NCBI GenBank assembly: GCA_022494885.1
Contig: JAGVSM010001283.1
Span: 124,001-188,000 of the forward strand
Reading direction: 5' to 3'
Length of the DNA: 64,000 nucleotides
Source: Micrasema longulum
Lineage: Eukaryota; Arthropoda; Insecta; Trichoptera; Brachycentridae
Below, piece after piece: positions 1-12,184 of this stretch (position 1 is the stretch's first letter; the number at the start of each line of letters is the position of its first letter). Made by a program: the position numbers and the translations under genes. The notes beneath the pieces were generated by a model that saw only the letters and a list, made by a program, of their open reading frames with translations, was not told the DNA's origin and did no database searches.

Positions 1-582
1 TTTGTATTAAAAAATATTTTCTTTATAAACAGACATTGGTTTAGTTTGTGTAATACATCTTTATCTTCAATTTTTTTTTTATCAAGTCGATATCTTTAGC
101 CGTTCTTGAGTCATCGCGGCAAAACTAGCGGAAAATGATGTTTTAAGAAAAACGCAGTCAGAGTTTTGGAACAGGATTGCGAACACTGCCGGCCGTGCAC
201 AGCCTAACATTTTTGGCTCTCCTGAACTTAATTTTACGAATATCGAAGTTTTTTTACTCCAAAATATTTTGTTCTTATTTTTTTTTACTAACCGATTATG
301 TAAATAAAACCAATATAGTTTTTTTTTTTTAATTTCAAACCTTTCTGGTACCCATATAAGACAACTCTATCAAATCGTTCCATACGTAGATAATATATAC
401 AATATCTACAGAACAGTATTTATACGAGGATGACGGTAAACACATATAAAATAATTGGATACTTGCTAATCAAGAAAAACACTATAATTATGTTCCACCC
501 TGTAACTTAACCCTTCAGTTGCCTGTTGTACATGCTGACATATTGCGCGTATATTAATGGAAACTTATGGTAATTATTCAAA
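1..582. other. No feature seen
   Basis: AT-rich with T-runs. CACTGCCGGCCGTGCACAGC (184-203) is a GC-rich word without a partner in the window. Confidence 0.4.
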
Positions 583-790
583 TATTCATCATCATCATTA
601 AACCCCTATCTGCACCAGATGGTGCATAGGGCACAATGGAACACCAAATGCAGCGTATCACAATCATCAGTTGCATGAATGTAAGGTAATCAGTCTTACG
701 CTTCAGGTACCAGTCCTGGGACAGTGAAATATTGCAGTGCAAGCGCACCCTTCATATAACCGAAAATTGTTTTAAAGGCCGAGGGTCTTT
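583..790 (-). mobile_element. SINE family A, tail part
   Basis: CATCATCATCATT at the element's 3' end, then the complement of GGTGCATAGGGCAC, CAGGTACCAGTCCTGGGAC and AGTGAAATATTGC. These blocks recur at 31745, 41090, 49555 and 58843. The tRNA-like head is missing. Confidence 0.7.
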
Positions 791-894
791 CTATAGGTTT
801 TGCTCATACTAAGTTTTTTTTTATGAATATGTAAGAATATTTATCTTTGCGGGGAATAATTAAATAAATAAAAGTGATGCCCTTACAAAAGAAA

Positions 895-1150
895 GAACAG
901 GAGGATAGAACATTTAACAATTAATACAATTAATTGAGACGCTGTTCTGTGGCCGATGTTTGTATGAAAGAGACAAAAATAAAAGAAAACGTTGGTTCAC
1001 TCAGTCGGTTATTAGCAGTAAGCAGGGGTGCACGTTAGTTAAGTGACTGGCGTATTCATGATTTTTCATCTATTTTGCTATAACAGGCCTTAATGATATT
1101 GCATTTTTTATAAATTATGGAAAAAAAATATTTAACAGTATGACTTTATG
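895..1150 (+). repeat. Dispersed repeat I, copy 1
   Basis: GAGACGCTGTTCTGTGGCC, CAGTCGGTTATTAGCAG, ATTTTGCTATAACAGGCCTT and ATAAATTATGGAAAAAAAAT are shared with the copies at 21160, 33545 and 59880. Confidence 0.65.
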
Positions 1151-1794
1151 CTTTTTTCAAAAATTACTGTCCTACTGAGAGAAGCCATCGAGTCGAAAAC
1201 AGTTGACCAGGATTCTGGCTCTGGCTTCAGATACGATATAATATTCTTAATTAAAACATAAATAAATAATGATGCTTTGGGCCTAGCATTGGTACATTAA
1301 TTACCAAAATAATGCAAAAATCTTATCCACCAAGTAGTACAGTACTTACAAACATAATTGCTTAGCTACTCTCCAATCACGTCGTCTTAGTGTTTCTCAG
1401 TGGGGCGATTTGAATTAGAAAATGTTTTTTTTCCTTTCTTTTATGACAACCTTAATTAATCTATGGTGGGTCCTTTAATCTGTATTCCAAACAAAAGAAA
1501 AGCCAAGAAAGTTTATTTTGCTACTCAGTACAAACTTTTAATGACCCGAATTGGAAACAACTCCCAACTTCTATAAGGCTTAGTAAAAGTGCGTATCTGT
1601 CTATAACAGTTTTGATATGCTACAGATTCAGATTTTCAATCATGGCAGCCATTTTCTACTTAGGAATCGATTTATCATTACCAATGTTTGTAAGAATAAT
1701 TACAATTTTATTGGGCATATTTCAGGCATCCAAATTTTTTATAAATTGTAACGAAGAATATATATATTTATATATATATATATATTTTAATAAA

Positions 1795-1966
1795 AAGAAA
1801 TATAAGCGATTTTATAATCAACCCTACTATTTCAATTTTGGTGGCCATTTTCAACGAGTTGAAAATGACTCAATATAAGAAAATGGAAATCAAGTTGGAT
1901 TAGAGTGGGATTTGAACATCGGCCCGTGAGTCCGCAACACTAGCCGCGGGACCATAACCCGATTTT
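1795..1966 (-). mobile_element. SINE family B copy
   Basis: The plus strand shows the complement of the B family: GGCCATTTTCAACGAGTTG, AGAGTGGGATTTGAACATCG (B-box region) and CACTAGCCGCGGGACCATAA. An AT microsatellite (about 1757-1786) lies at its tail. Confidence 0.72.
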
Positions 1967-1969
1967 TTA

Positions 1970-2830
1970 CAATATTAACATGAATAAAAAATTCATTCTT
2001 TGAAACAAAAAACAGAAAACAATAGTTATGAGAAAATATAATAAAAAGTGTTCAGTAAATTAGAAATAACTGTATTTTATTGAAATAAAATTAAATAAAT
2101 TAAAAAATAGTGTAGGTATTAGACCAAATCAATAAATGAAACATAGTATAGTAAGATGGCAAGTAAATGAAACCAATGAATAAATCTTAATTATAAAAGG
2201 CTTAAGTACCTATATGGAATCTAAAGAGATCTCACTTTCTTTTCCTTTTTCTTTGTGTTATTATTGATTGAATTTTAGTGAAAAATCATTGTGATTTTAG
2301 CGAAAAAAAAATTATCTTAAATATTTGTTGACGTTTCGTTTTAACTTGGTTAAATTTTAAGCCTTTGTCCTTGTATTATTTGTATTCGAAAATGTTACAC
2401 AAACTATGAACTTGATGGGTGTGATGCACTCGAACGCAATTTGAACCCACCTATCTCACCTCTCGCACAAGGCACTACTAAAACAACGCAAGCTATCAAT
2501 ATGTCAGTCATATTACTTAAACTACTAAATGGGAGGAGGTGCGACGTTATCAATTGGGAAATTAAGAACTACGGAAAATTGGATACAATAAATATTTTCT
2601 TGCGCGTAATAAAAATTGGACCACAAAATTGTACCGAAAAGTTTCCTAAAAAAGTACGAAAAAAAACATTTTGATACAAGCGTTCATATGAATCAATCAA
2701 TTATGAGAAAGTTATGGAGGATTTCTGATTTGTTTGCCGTGAATAAACCAATGGGCAGAACTGATCGAGAATAAGCGGAAGAGAACCTTTGATCATTAAC
2801 CATTAAAAAATTCTAACGCTGATAATACAA
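1970..2830. other. No feature seen
   Basis: AT-rich spacer. A 77-codon frame (2441-2674) has no recognisable motif. Confidence 0.4.
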
Positions 2831-4345
2831 TTTTTTTTTGGCTTAGTTTATTTTGTTTATTAAGAAAAACAACAGCAATACAAAGAAATATACACAACAT
2901 AATAAAAAAAAACAGAAAATAAAGCCAAATCAGTTTTTCACATTAATACAATTATAAAAATCCAGTTCAGTTAAATATAATTTATAGAAGTGCATGTGTG
3001 CGAGTTTTTTTTGTGTGTGAGGATGCGTGTGTAAAAAAGTGGAGTGTGGTTTTGGTAGGTATGTGAATATGTGTGTGATTGTATATGGGTGTGAGGGTAG
3101 GTTTAAGGACAGGGTAAGTGTGTATTTGATATGAGTGAATGGAAACAATTCAAAATTATAATGTAAAAATATAAATATATTTTTTTTTATAACGAAACAT
3201 AATTTTTTTCAAATAATAGTTTTTTAATTTTGGTTTTAAAAGTGAGTTTACTGTAATTAAATATGTCTATGTTATTGAAAAATAAATTATAATTACGCGT
3301 CAAGCGAATCAGAGGAGAGTTCTGAGCATAGTTGGTGCGAACTGTGGGTACATGGAAAAGAGATAGATTCGTGTGACGGGTGCGGTAGCCAGGTACGTTA
3401 AGGGCCAACTCAGAAACCAGAACAGGACTATCAAGACGTCCATTAAGAATGTCATGTAAAATACCCATATCTAATAACAAACGACGATCCTCAAGACTAA
3501 GTATATTATGTTTATGACAAGAAGTTTTATAGTTAAGGTCCGTAAATCTGGATCTCCAATTGAGATGTCTCAAAAATGTTTTCTGAATATTTTCAAGCCT
3601 TATCTTGTGTATGGAATACTGGGGAGACCACACAGAGGAGGCATATTCAAGGAGACTACGAACGTAAGCGAAATAAATTAATTTGATACTACCAATATCA
3701 TTAAAAACTTGGCAAGTGCGGATAACAAAACCTAAGTTTCTGTGTGCCCGGTTCACTATATTTTCGATGTGGTTTTCATACGTAAGTTTTTTTATCTAGA
3801 ATCACACCAAGATCACGAACACTTTCAACTCGTTGTATAGCTTGATTACTTAAAAAATATTGATGTGAAATAGGTTTGGAGCTACGTGAAAAAGAAATGA
3901 GTAAACATTTTGAGACATTTACATTTATGAAATTTTTTTCATAGTAATCTGTTAATCGGTGAAGATCGTCTTGGAGATTATAGCAGTCACTAGTATCTTT
4001 AATATTCAAATATATTTTTTTATCGTCAGCATACATCAAGAAATTTGAATTATGGATGACTGCATATATATCATAAAGGTAAGCATTATAGAGCAAAGGA
4101 CCCAAGTGTGAACCCTGAGGAACTCCCGATGTAATATCTATAAAATTGGATCGAAAACCTCCGAGTACGACAGCTTGGCTCCTGTTGCTTACGTAGGATG
4201 ATATCCATCGATATACGTCACCTCGTATTCCAAGGTTAAGAATTTTTCTCAGAAGGATGATATGATCCACACGATCGAATTCCTTTTCAAAATCAGTGTA
4301 ATAGTTGATAAAATAAAAATAACACTGAGCTTCATCATTCTAAAA
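2831..4345 (-). pseudogene. LINE (non-LTR retrotransposon) relic: RT domain, C-terminus and 3' UTR
   Basis: On the minus strand the frame opens with the RT motif YTDFEKEFDRVDH (about 4262-4310), then SGVPQGSHLGPLL and the catalytic YADD. It is cut by a one-base frameshift in an A-run near 3780 (after ILDKK) and continues in a second frame (3756-3187) with the RT tail (AYVRSLLEYASSVWSP). The element is 5'-truncated near 4345. Its 3' UTR includes a TG-rich microsatellite (about 2990-3125) and ends in a poly-A (T-run 2831-2839 on +). A Jockey/CR1-type LINE is the likely class. It is dead because of the truncation and frameshift. Confidence 0.88.
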
Positions 4346-4429
4346 GAAATGAGCGTTTAAAAATGTACCGGGTGTCTCACACCGCGCCAGATAAAACGTG
4401 TTTTTTTTAATAAACCAAATGATCCGAGA

Positions 4430-4830
4430 AGAAGTAATAAAATCGAAAAACACATTTAGACGGTACCTAGTAGGTTAAATAATTCAATCCAAAGAATCTT
4501 ACCCACATAGATAAAGGTGTGTAACTAACTCTTTAATATCATAAAAATCAACAAATGAAAGAATTGAAGAAATATGATTGTTCAAACATAGACAAAACGC
4601 GAATGTTATACAGTGTTTAATGTTACCACCTTAACTAGCTAATTATGGTTCGCAAACCCTGTCAATGCGAAGACTTCCATACCCCCTTCTCAAAACGTTA
4701 TTCATCTGTGTTGTAATATGTTGATCTTAATAACTTTTCATGAGGTGAAATCCAGTCCCCGTCTATAACCATTTGGACAAACTCAAATCACTGTTGATAA
4801 AAGTTTTCTGTATTTCCTTGGTGAAAATAT
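4430..4830 (+). mobile_element. Family G copy, diverged
   Basis: GGTACCTAGTAGGTTAAATA, AAAATCAACAAATGAAAG, AGACTTCCATACCCCCTTC, GTTGTAATATGTTGATC and TGAGGTGAAATCCAGTCC. Confidence 0.65.
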
Positions 4831-4834
4831 ATTA

Positions 4835-6055
4835 TTCTTTTGACCTTAGTCCGAGGGCGTGGCATGGGGAGGGTTAAGCCACCCATCCAGTTACGAAGAT
4901 CACCGGTTCGCTCCAGTTCCTAATGACAATAGCGTGATGGATTCTAAGATTGCATTCGAACATCTTCTCTAAACAACGGGATTTAAACCTTGATTACTCG
5001 TTTAAGGCCTCCCTCGGGACACTCTAATCGGATTAAAGTGTTTTGGGGAATTTGGAGAGACTTCTACAACATAATTTATCCACGTATGTGTATGTGTTTT
5101 GCGAATATATTGGCATTGTATATTCCGAAAGCAGATTTCAATGTACATTATGTTCAAATAACGGAGAGCTCCTTCGGGCAGCTTTTCTCGTTCGGCAACG
5201 AGCAACTTTTTCGTGAATGTGGGCACCGCCAAGGATACTTATCGCGCCTTTAGAACGAAAACAACTTAACTCAAAAAAAAGCTCAAAATGAGTTAAGATC
5301 ATAAAACGACTTCAATGAACATTATCCATCTTTCTGCATTAAAAAAAAGCGCAACATTCGGGTGGGAATACAACAAAACCGTTACATCGGTCTCTTTGTT
5401 ACTCAGAAAATTTAGGTTCCGTGTCAGTGCGGAATCGACGCTATAAGTGTTGTGTTTATATTGCTGTGTGAGGAACGCAACGCAGACAAACATATAGTGA
5501 CCGAAACCCGGTTGAATTGATTTTATTCCGATACAAATGGCAACTTTACTTTATTTTTAAAATATCAAAACTACCAATTTAGCGTTGTGATTGATTCGTT
5601 CACACTTACCAATAATCTTAGTGACTTATTTAAGTTTATGTCATTTCGTGAATAAATAAAAACATAAGTTTGGTGACTTGATCTGACCTAATAAAAACTA
5701 TGTCATTCTCGTATTTATCAAAGCGCATTTGTTTGTTTGTTTTTTTCAATCCAATAATGACTCATTAAATAAATGTCTTGTTTAAACTTGTAATAATTTA
5801 TTTTTAACGCTTTTTTTCCTAGATTCATAGCTGAAAGCCTTCAGTATAATTTTTAACTCAAATTTGGTGCTCATTTCGAAAATATGAAACAATCGACGAA
5901 AGAATACGAAGGTGTCACAATTTACATTCTTCTTTTGTAGTTTCCCAAAAAGTTGATTTTTTGAGTTGAGTCGTTTTTGTCCTAAATGTTCGTTATGTCC
6001 TCGGATGCGGTGTGCGATATGTGATGGAAAGGCTGTACCTTATGTTCAACGCACT
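4835..6055. other. No supported gene
   Basis: Opposed frames of 87 (+, 4990-5253) and 76 codons (-, 5002-5232) overlap in somewhat GC-richer DNA; neither resembles a protein I know, so at most one is real. Confidence 0.35.
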
Positions 6056-6058
6056 TTT

Positions 6059-6140
6059 ATCATCACCATCAAACTCTTATTTGCACCTGGTGGAGAATAG
6101 GGCACTACATTGCTAAATCAAACGCAGCGTACATCGATCA
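6059..6140 (-). mobile_element. SINE family A, tail fragment
   Basis: TCATCACCATCAAACTC, TGCACCTGGTGGAGAATAGG, GCACTAC. It is truncated directly at the LINE relic that starts about 6147. Confidence 0.6.
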
Positions 6141-6146
6141 TCTGTT

Positions 6147-6960
6147 ATACAGGGAGGCCAGATAAAAGATCTTGGCATCATTTTTGTGACTTCCCTGACA
6201 TTTCATAATCAGATCGAAACAGGTTTTTGGTAATACACGAGTACTGAGAATTCTTTATTTACTCGTTGGTGCGAAGTAAACTTGAGAGTGGCTCGATGAT
6301 TTGGGTACCGTGTGAGTTGAAGTACTCTCTTATGGTGAAGAGGGTCTAAAAGAAATTTCTTCGGTTTCTCTACATGAGGGAGTACGGATATTATCCATAA
6401 CTTTATCCTACTGAGTTTCTCCAGGGTATTTTTGGTTACAACAATTTGAAGACCAGAAGGAATGTGTATTTAACAACGCATTTCTTTCGATTTTTGCGCG
6501 GTATTATTGACAACCCTAAAATTATGCGGAGCATTAGCTTTTATGTTCCGGATAATTACCACAGACAGCGCCAACAAAGACTGTTTCATATTCCAATAAA
6601 CTGGACCAATCTGCCACTGGTTATGCCTGTTGGAAGGGCTATCTCTTTGTTGAACAATATTACTTTGGACATTGAAATTTTTCACGTCTCTGGGTGAGTT
6701 TTTTGTTGCAAGATTCTTTTACTTTTTTCACTTAATATTGTTCTCAAGATATTATGTACACCCACGTGTTATTTTTGTAGAGCCCTAATTTTAATGACTT
6801 ATAATTATTATTATTTCTATATGTATGGATTAAGCAACCCTATTTTGTAATGTACATATATATGAATGCAAACGCAAACAACTTGTTTTTATTTGTATAT
6901 TTGTGATATTTGTTTATTATGTGTATTTATGATTTATCGATTAAGCTTATACTAACTTAA
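6147..6960 (+). pseudogene. LINE relic (family also at 47490 and 48723): RT C-terminal region
   Basis: It starts in the RT thumb (IKDLGIIFVTSLTFHNQIET), then runs with frameshifts through a C-terminal tail that is open at 6446-6697 (TRRNVYLTTHFFRFLRGIID). Compared with the 48723-49575 copy, about 16 codons are missing between QIET and the following FGNTRVL-type segment, so it carries an internal deletion. The AT-rich stretch 6700-6960 is probably its 3' UTR. A SINE-A fragment abuts the 5' side. Confidence 0.75.
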
Positions 6961-6974
6961 ATTCTTAAAGCTCA

Positions 6975-7412
6975 GAAACATAATATTGGAACAACGTTTG
7001 GGACTGTGGGAAAAATAAAGAACCATTTATTGAACCCATAAGATAAGAATCCCCTGGAAACGGAAGCTGTTTATAAACTAAGTTGCCAAGGATGTGATAA
7101 AGTGTACATAGGAGAAACAGCGCACAGCAAAGAAAAGGATTGACGAACACAAAAGAGCGTGTAAACTTGGGCATCCTGACAAATCTGCAATAGCGGAAAA
7201 CTTTATAGACACCGGACATTTTTTCGCCTTTGAACCGAAAATTTTGCATAAACCCAGTAATTACAGTGCACGAATAATAAAAGAGGCAATCAAAATACAC
7301 AGACACCCAAATGACATAAACAAAGACGACGGACTTAAATTAAACTTAACATGGTTCCCAGCATTACATACTACAAAAATGAATAGAAATGTGCCTACTG
7401 CCAACTGAGACA
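6975..7412 (+). pseudogene. Penelope-like element relic: GIY-YIG endonuclease domain
   Basis: The + strand reads VYKLSCQGCDKVYIGETA (from about 7069), the first half of a Penelope-type GIY-YIG nuclease with its Cys pair. After a one-base shift near 7130 it reads RIDEHKRAC, then SARIIKEAIKIHRHPNDIN and NLTWFPAL before a stop at about 7408. An in-frame stop lies at 7039-7041. In active elements this domain cuts target DNA for reverse transcription and sits C-terminal to the RT; no PLE RT domain is seen here. The family assignment rests on the domain's motif order and the AIKI-RHPNDIN-type block, which I recall from PLEs. Confidence 0.82.
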
Positions 7413-7466
7413 GGGTACAAATAACTTGTACTTAAACGTACTTTTTTTTACAAAACACTCAGTTTA

Positions 7467-7505
7467 CCCCGAAGATGGCTCCTGCAATGGTAGCTAAAAC
7501 ATCGG
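7467..7505 (+). other. Degenerate hammerhead-like motif downstream of the Penelope relic
   Basis: CCGAAGATGGCTCC and then TAGCTAAAACATCGG resemble the layout CTGANGA, stem II, GAAAC seen in the pseudo-LTRs of Penelope-like elements. Here both core boxes are damaged (CCGAAGA, TAAAAC). It lies about 60 nt after the GIY-YIG stop codon, the expected relative position. Confidence 0.35.
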
Positions 7506-7514
7506 AATAAATCC

Positions 7515-8855
7515 AACACACGCGGTATCACTCAAAAAAAATAAAAAAATGTCATTTTTGAGACTGTTTTTCTCCTCATTGGTAGACTTATCTATTTTTA
7601 TCTCTGATTTCATATTATTATGTAAGTACTTATATGTCATTTTTTGTTAACATACTGTCTTCAATTTCATGTCTTTATTGAATATACATCCCTTTATATA
7701 ATTGTAAAAAAATACCTACATAATACTTATAAGGAAACGATAGATAAAATTTTACACTGTCGCAAAAACCATCAGTAAATCTACGAAAACCATTATTAAT
7801 AAAACTTATTTATCTCTGTTTGTCTTTATCAATTTTTCTCAAAAAGTTTTTGATTAATTTGGTTTGTTTTGAGACGTAAGCGTTTTTTCATATTTTATTA
7901 ATATAGTTGGACATTTTGTGCTGTTACTAACACAGATTGTTATTTTACTACAGAATCTTGGTACACGAGATGTCACAAATAATTTGCTCGTATATGTCAC
8001 AAAGCACATTTAAGAAAATGCAATACGGCAGAGAAAAAAAAGTTTTATCTGTCTCGAGGTTACAAAATATGGCAAGGAAAGAAAATAGGATTTAACATAG
8101 GTAATATCATTCATTTTCTTGTTATAAAATTACTTTGAACTTACCAAAAAACTTTACTAGCTTAGTTCAACGTTTTATAACATTTAGTTGTAAAATATTA
8201 CTCCGTATTTGTAAGTAAAATTTCTTGGCGGATATTCATTGTAATTAACTCTTGTGTGGTTATGGTGTAACATGAGTCAACATAGGAAACAAAACTTCAT
8301 ATATCTTTCTTACTTGTTTGAATGATGAAGTTATATTTTTTATAATCTTGAAACGGACAGTTTCTCACATTTTCTCACATGCAGGATTTTTATATTTAAA
8401 AAAATATATCGTTGAATAACGAATAATAATCATATGAATGAAAGTGATGCCAACGCAACAATAATTCGGTTTAACTCCATAAGAAAGAGTACGATAATAG
8501 AAGTTATAACAAGGAAGACAGAATGTGTTATGTAATTTATTTGTGTCAATATGTTAATTAATTTTATAGGGTTTATTATAAATTACATCACCCTTAATTA
8601 AAATAATTTAATAAAATATAAATTGGACCGAAAAGGAACACTCTGTATTCAAGCTATTTATTTGTATGAGTAATGGGTTTGCCTCAACTTCGGCTGCGTT
8701 GACTGAGAGTAGAAACTTGCATATTATGGGCATTTTTCAAAAGTCACAATTATTTTAATCATTTTATATTTATGTACTTATTCGCACATAATTTAGCAAG
8801 TAATTGATATATTTAATGACAAAATATTTAGCAAAAATCTTTACATATATATGAG
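7515..8855. other. No feature seen
   Basis: AT-rich, no repeat partner or frame of interest noticed. Confidence 0.4.
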
Positions 8856-8857
8856 TC

Positions 8858-9045
8858 GAGTTGTGGTCCCGTGACTAGTGTTTCGGGCTCACAGATCAAA
8901 GGTCCTTGGTTCGAATTCCACTCTACCCCCAATTGATTCTCATTTTCTAATAGTCAGTTATTTACAACTCGTTGAAAATGGCTCTCAAAATTTAGTATTT
9001 AGGTAAATCATAATAACGCAAATATTTCTTTTAAAAAATATATTT
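8858..9045 (+). mobile_element. SINE family B, best copy
   Basis: A tRNA-like head GTTGTGGTCCCGTGACTAGTG, a B-box-like GGTTCGAATTCC, then ATTCTCATTTTCTAATAGTC, ACAACTCGTTGAAAATGGC and GTAAATCATAATAACGC. An A/T tail follows. Other copies are at 1795, 20420 and 41187. Confidence 0.78.
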
Positions 9046-9129
9046 TTTTTAATATATATAGTTGGATAATTTATATGGCGCCATTTTTGTGAAAATCGCC
9101 TCAAGGGCGCAGTCCAATAAATAAATATC

Positions 9130-9540
9130 CCTACACGTCAGCTACAGAGCGCATAGACGATTGGGATTCTAGTTCCTCCTTTCAAATTATAATATATTTC
9201 AATTTCAACATAATAAAGGAGCTAGGTTACAGTACGTCTTGGAGCTACAGAGCGCATGGACTGTAAGTAATCTAGTCCTCTTTTATATTTTGTTTGAATT
9301 TGACAATAAAGTAAATTGTTTGAATGATATTAAAGTAAAAACAAAAAAAACTCATTTTTAAAAATAGAAGTTAGATTACAACAAGTTTTGCTGCTACTGA
9401 ACGCATGGACTGTTGGAATTCTAGACCCAATTTACAAAATTTATGGTTGATAACATTTAAATATTGAAGCAAGATTACCAATCGTCCTGCTGCTACAAAG
9501 CGCATGGACGAGTGGAATTTTAGCAACTTAAAATTACATA
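9130..9540. repeat. Four degenerate direct repeats with a GCTACAGAGCGCATGGAC core
   Basis: GCTACAGAGCGCAT and close variants start at 9140, 9243, 9392 and 9492 (spacings 103, 149, 100). Each is followed by a GAC, a short variable part and TTCTAG/TCTAGTCC-like sequence. The stretches between carry A/T-rich linkers with AGATTAC / AGGTTAC before each core. Function unknown. Confidence 0.75.
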
Positions 9541-10014
9541 AATAAATTTACAAAAAATAAACTTTAAGAAGGTTAGAGATTTTGTCAAGTGTTCATGCAA
9601 AAAAGTAAACAAAAATAAAAATAAAGCACTGTTCCAACATTGTGGTTACGAAATAAAGAAAGATATCCGAAGAGTAGCTATTGTAGACTGCTGCTCGTTT
9701 ATTCCTGAAATTGCTGTAACCGAGGGATGGTGCGTATTGTTTCGATGATTTGGTGTCCATTTTGGTCTGAATTGTTTTGTTCTAGCTACGCAACATTTTA
9801 GCTTATTTTTTTTTTACGTTTATATAATACAAATGCGTTTATGAGAGTGGTCTTAGGATTGTTTTATCATTTTGCATTTTATTAGAACGTAGGTATTTAA
9901 TATATTATGTATTTAACAAAAAAACATGAGTTAACTTTCAACAGCACTGTTTATTATGGGGGATAGTGTTCCAGATAAAAAATTTAGGTACTTTCAAGTC
10001 ACAAAAAATATTTT

Positions 10015-10155
10015 TTACAATATTTGAGTTTGTCCAAATGTCCGTAGACAAATGTCAATGACAGGTCATAAGCCCTGTAAATGCCTTGATTTCCTTATTC
10101 CCTTATTTAAGGTATCCTCCATCGCTGTTGTAATTTGTTAATATATTTTTTAAAT
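10015..10155 (+). mobile_element. Family G fragment
   Basis: TTGAGTTTGTCCAAATG, then TGACAGGTCATAAGCCCTG, CCCTTATTTAAGGTATCC and GTTGTAATTTGTTAAT. Confidence 0.65.
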
Positions 10156-10919
10156 GGTTTTAATGGAACCATGTAATTTATCTAATTTTAAAGTAATAGG
10201 CGCTCTGTTTGAAAGTTTCCGTCGTTTACTACTTGTAACATATTTTGTTAAGAATAAAGTGTAAAACGATGCAATAAGATAAAGACTTATTTTTTACTTT
10301 TTGTCAGCACATTGACTAATTATTAACACTCACTTAATTATTTTTAACAGTTAACAACTTATTTTAAGTTACGATTAGAAAGAGGAACTATGTTTCTCAG
10401 GGCTGAACGATACATCTTCTTCTACGTCTTAATTGAGTTGTCAAATTTGATTTTACAAATTTTAAATATGTGCAATTACATTAGTAATACATTGTCACAA
10501 TTGCAAGCCACCGTTTTTACATTGCGAGTGTCATATGCTTGAACTTAAGTGTCTAAACTTTTCTTCCACCAGTTTATCAACACCGCATGGGCAATACTGA
10601 AAAGCAACTCTAAAAACAGATAAAAAGGGACAGCAACGAGAAAAGAAACAACAGTTGAAAGCAACGGCAATTTTTTCTGTAAAAAGGAACAAAATATTAT
10701 TTAATTTTATATTTATTTATTACAACAGAGATGAAAAACATTTTTGAGACGGCAACATAGAAATCCAGAAATTTACATCACTGTTGGGTGGTTGTTATAA
10801 AATAAACTTACACACTGTGTTAATTTACCATTCTTCCTAAATGCTTTCATTCATATTCCCTTTGTTCTACCACCTTTTTACTGAACGATGTAAAAATTTA
10901 TTTCAATAGCGGGATTTAC

Positions 10920-11110
10920 AACTGAATAAATTAAAAATATTAGAATTAGACCTACCGGTCCAAAAAGAAGTATGCAAATTAGAAAATTGTTTTAAGACGT
11001 TGCCTAGTAAGTGAAATAATTCAATCAAATAAATGTAATCACAACAATAAAGGGTTCAGCTCTTTAACTTCACTAAAATCAACAGCAAAAGTATATTCCT
11101 CAACACACCC
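10920..11110 (+). mobile_element. Family G fragment, 5' half
   Basis: CCGGTCCAAAAAGAAGTATG, TTAAGACGTTGCCTAGTAAG, TCAGCTCTTTAACTTCACT. Confidence 0.6.
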
Positions 11111-11754
11111 AAAACCGTTTCAAAGATCGTGGATTTTTCATTCGGTTTCGTTCATTCAAAAAAGTTTTTTTTTTCAATAAACGAGTTTCTCTTTAAAACA
11201 TTTTAGTTTCATACATCGCAATGTTAACTGAATTTAACTCTTTTACTTTGACTGGCCTTTTCACTGTGTGTTTCGAAAATTATATGGTGAGCCTTTGTCG
11301 GATACCGTCATTTATCCTCATGACCATATTTCAAACATGAATGGTAGAAAAAACTGTATTTCCTTGTATCACAATAGCCTTTGTCCATTACAATAATTTT
11401 ATGAATTAAATAACGTCAGATTGGATTGTTACTATCATTATTTTAAAATCACCTAACTCCGACGTATGCCTTTTCACATAAGATATAAGTCAGTAAAAGG
11501 TAAATCCCATAATCATGCATGTAGCACCTCTTATTTAAAGGTTATTAACGACATCAATTTAATAAAGTCACAGTGAAAGGATTATAAATAGGTAGGTACT
11601 ACTTTTGACAATTTCAACACCAATGTTCTTTACCGTCCTTTCCCATTATAGAGAAGTAGTGTTACCAAAATAAACAGATGGACGAATTGAAGAAGTATAT
11701 ATGCTCAAACATAGGCAAAATGTTTTTATGTATATCCCTACAGAGATGAGGTAG

Positions 11755-11880
11755 AATTTTTTCAAATTCAGGATTATGGATATTCGAGCGTTTACAGGGC
11801 TTATGACCTGTCATTGGCTGGGTTAAGTGGCCACTTTAAGTAGGTACTACAACATTCCCCATTCCGCTTATTAGCGAATA
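11755..11880 (-). mobile_element. Family G fragment
   Basis: TTTACAGGGCTTATGACCTG, TCATTGGCTGGGTTAAGTGG, CCACTTT. Confidence 0.6.
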
Positions 11881-12064
11881 TCCACACAGGTAACATTTTT
11901 GATTTTTGTATATATGTTACGAATCGAGAAACCATCCACAAGCGAGTTGGAGCGCCATCTATGTATTGATATTGAAGTTAAGTATTTTAATTAGCAGATT
12001 ACTTTTTTTTATGTAGTTAAGACTCTTCCGAGTTAAATTAAGTACTAGTAATCGCCTGCAGATG

Positions 12065-12180
12065 ACTCTGCAATTTATTATATAGGCAAAATGGTTTACA
12101 CAGTGTGTAACGCGGCTAGTTAAACCAACCAATGGCGGGTTATAAGACCTGTAAATGCTTCTCAAAAGTGTTCTTACCTA
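12065..12180 (+). mobile_element. Family G fragment
   Basis: AGGCAAAATGGTTTACACAG, AACCAACCAATGGCGGGTTA, AGACCTGTAAATGC. Confidence 0.55.
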
Positions 12181-12184
12181 TTTT

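Noticed and set aside
1757..1786. AT dinucleotide tract as a regulatory element
   Set aside because: Simple repeat at a SINE-B tail; such tracts are common in this composition.
2930..3148. 72-codon minus frame rich in His, Thr and Pro
   Set aside because: It is a translation of the TG-repeat in the LINE 3' UTR.
4990..5253. 87-codon + frame (and a 76-codon frame opposite) as a gene
   Set aside because: The two frames overlap on opposite strands, neither has a recognisable motif, and no splice context supports them.
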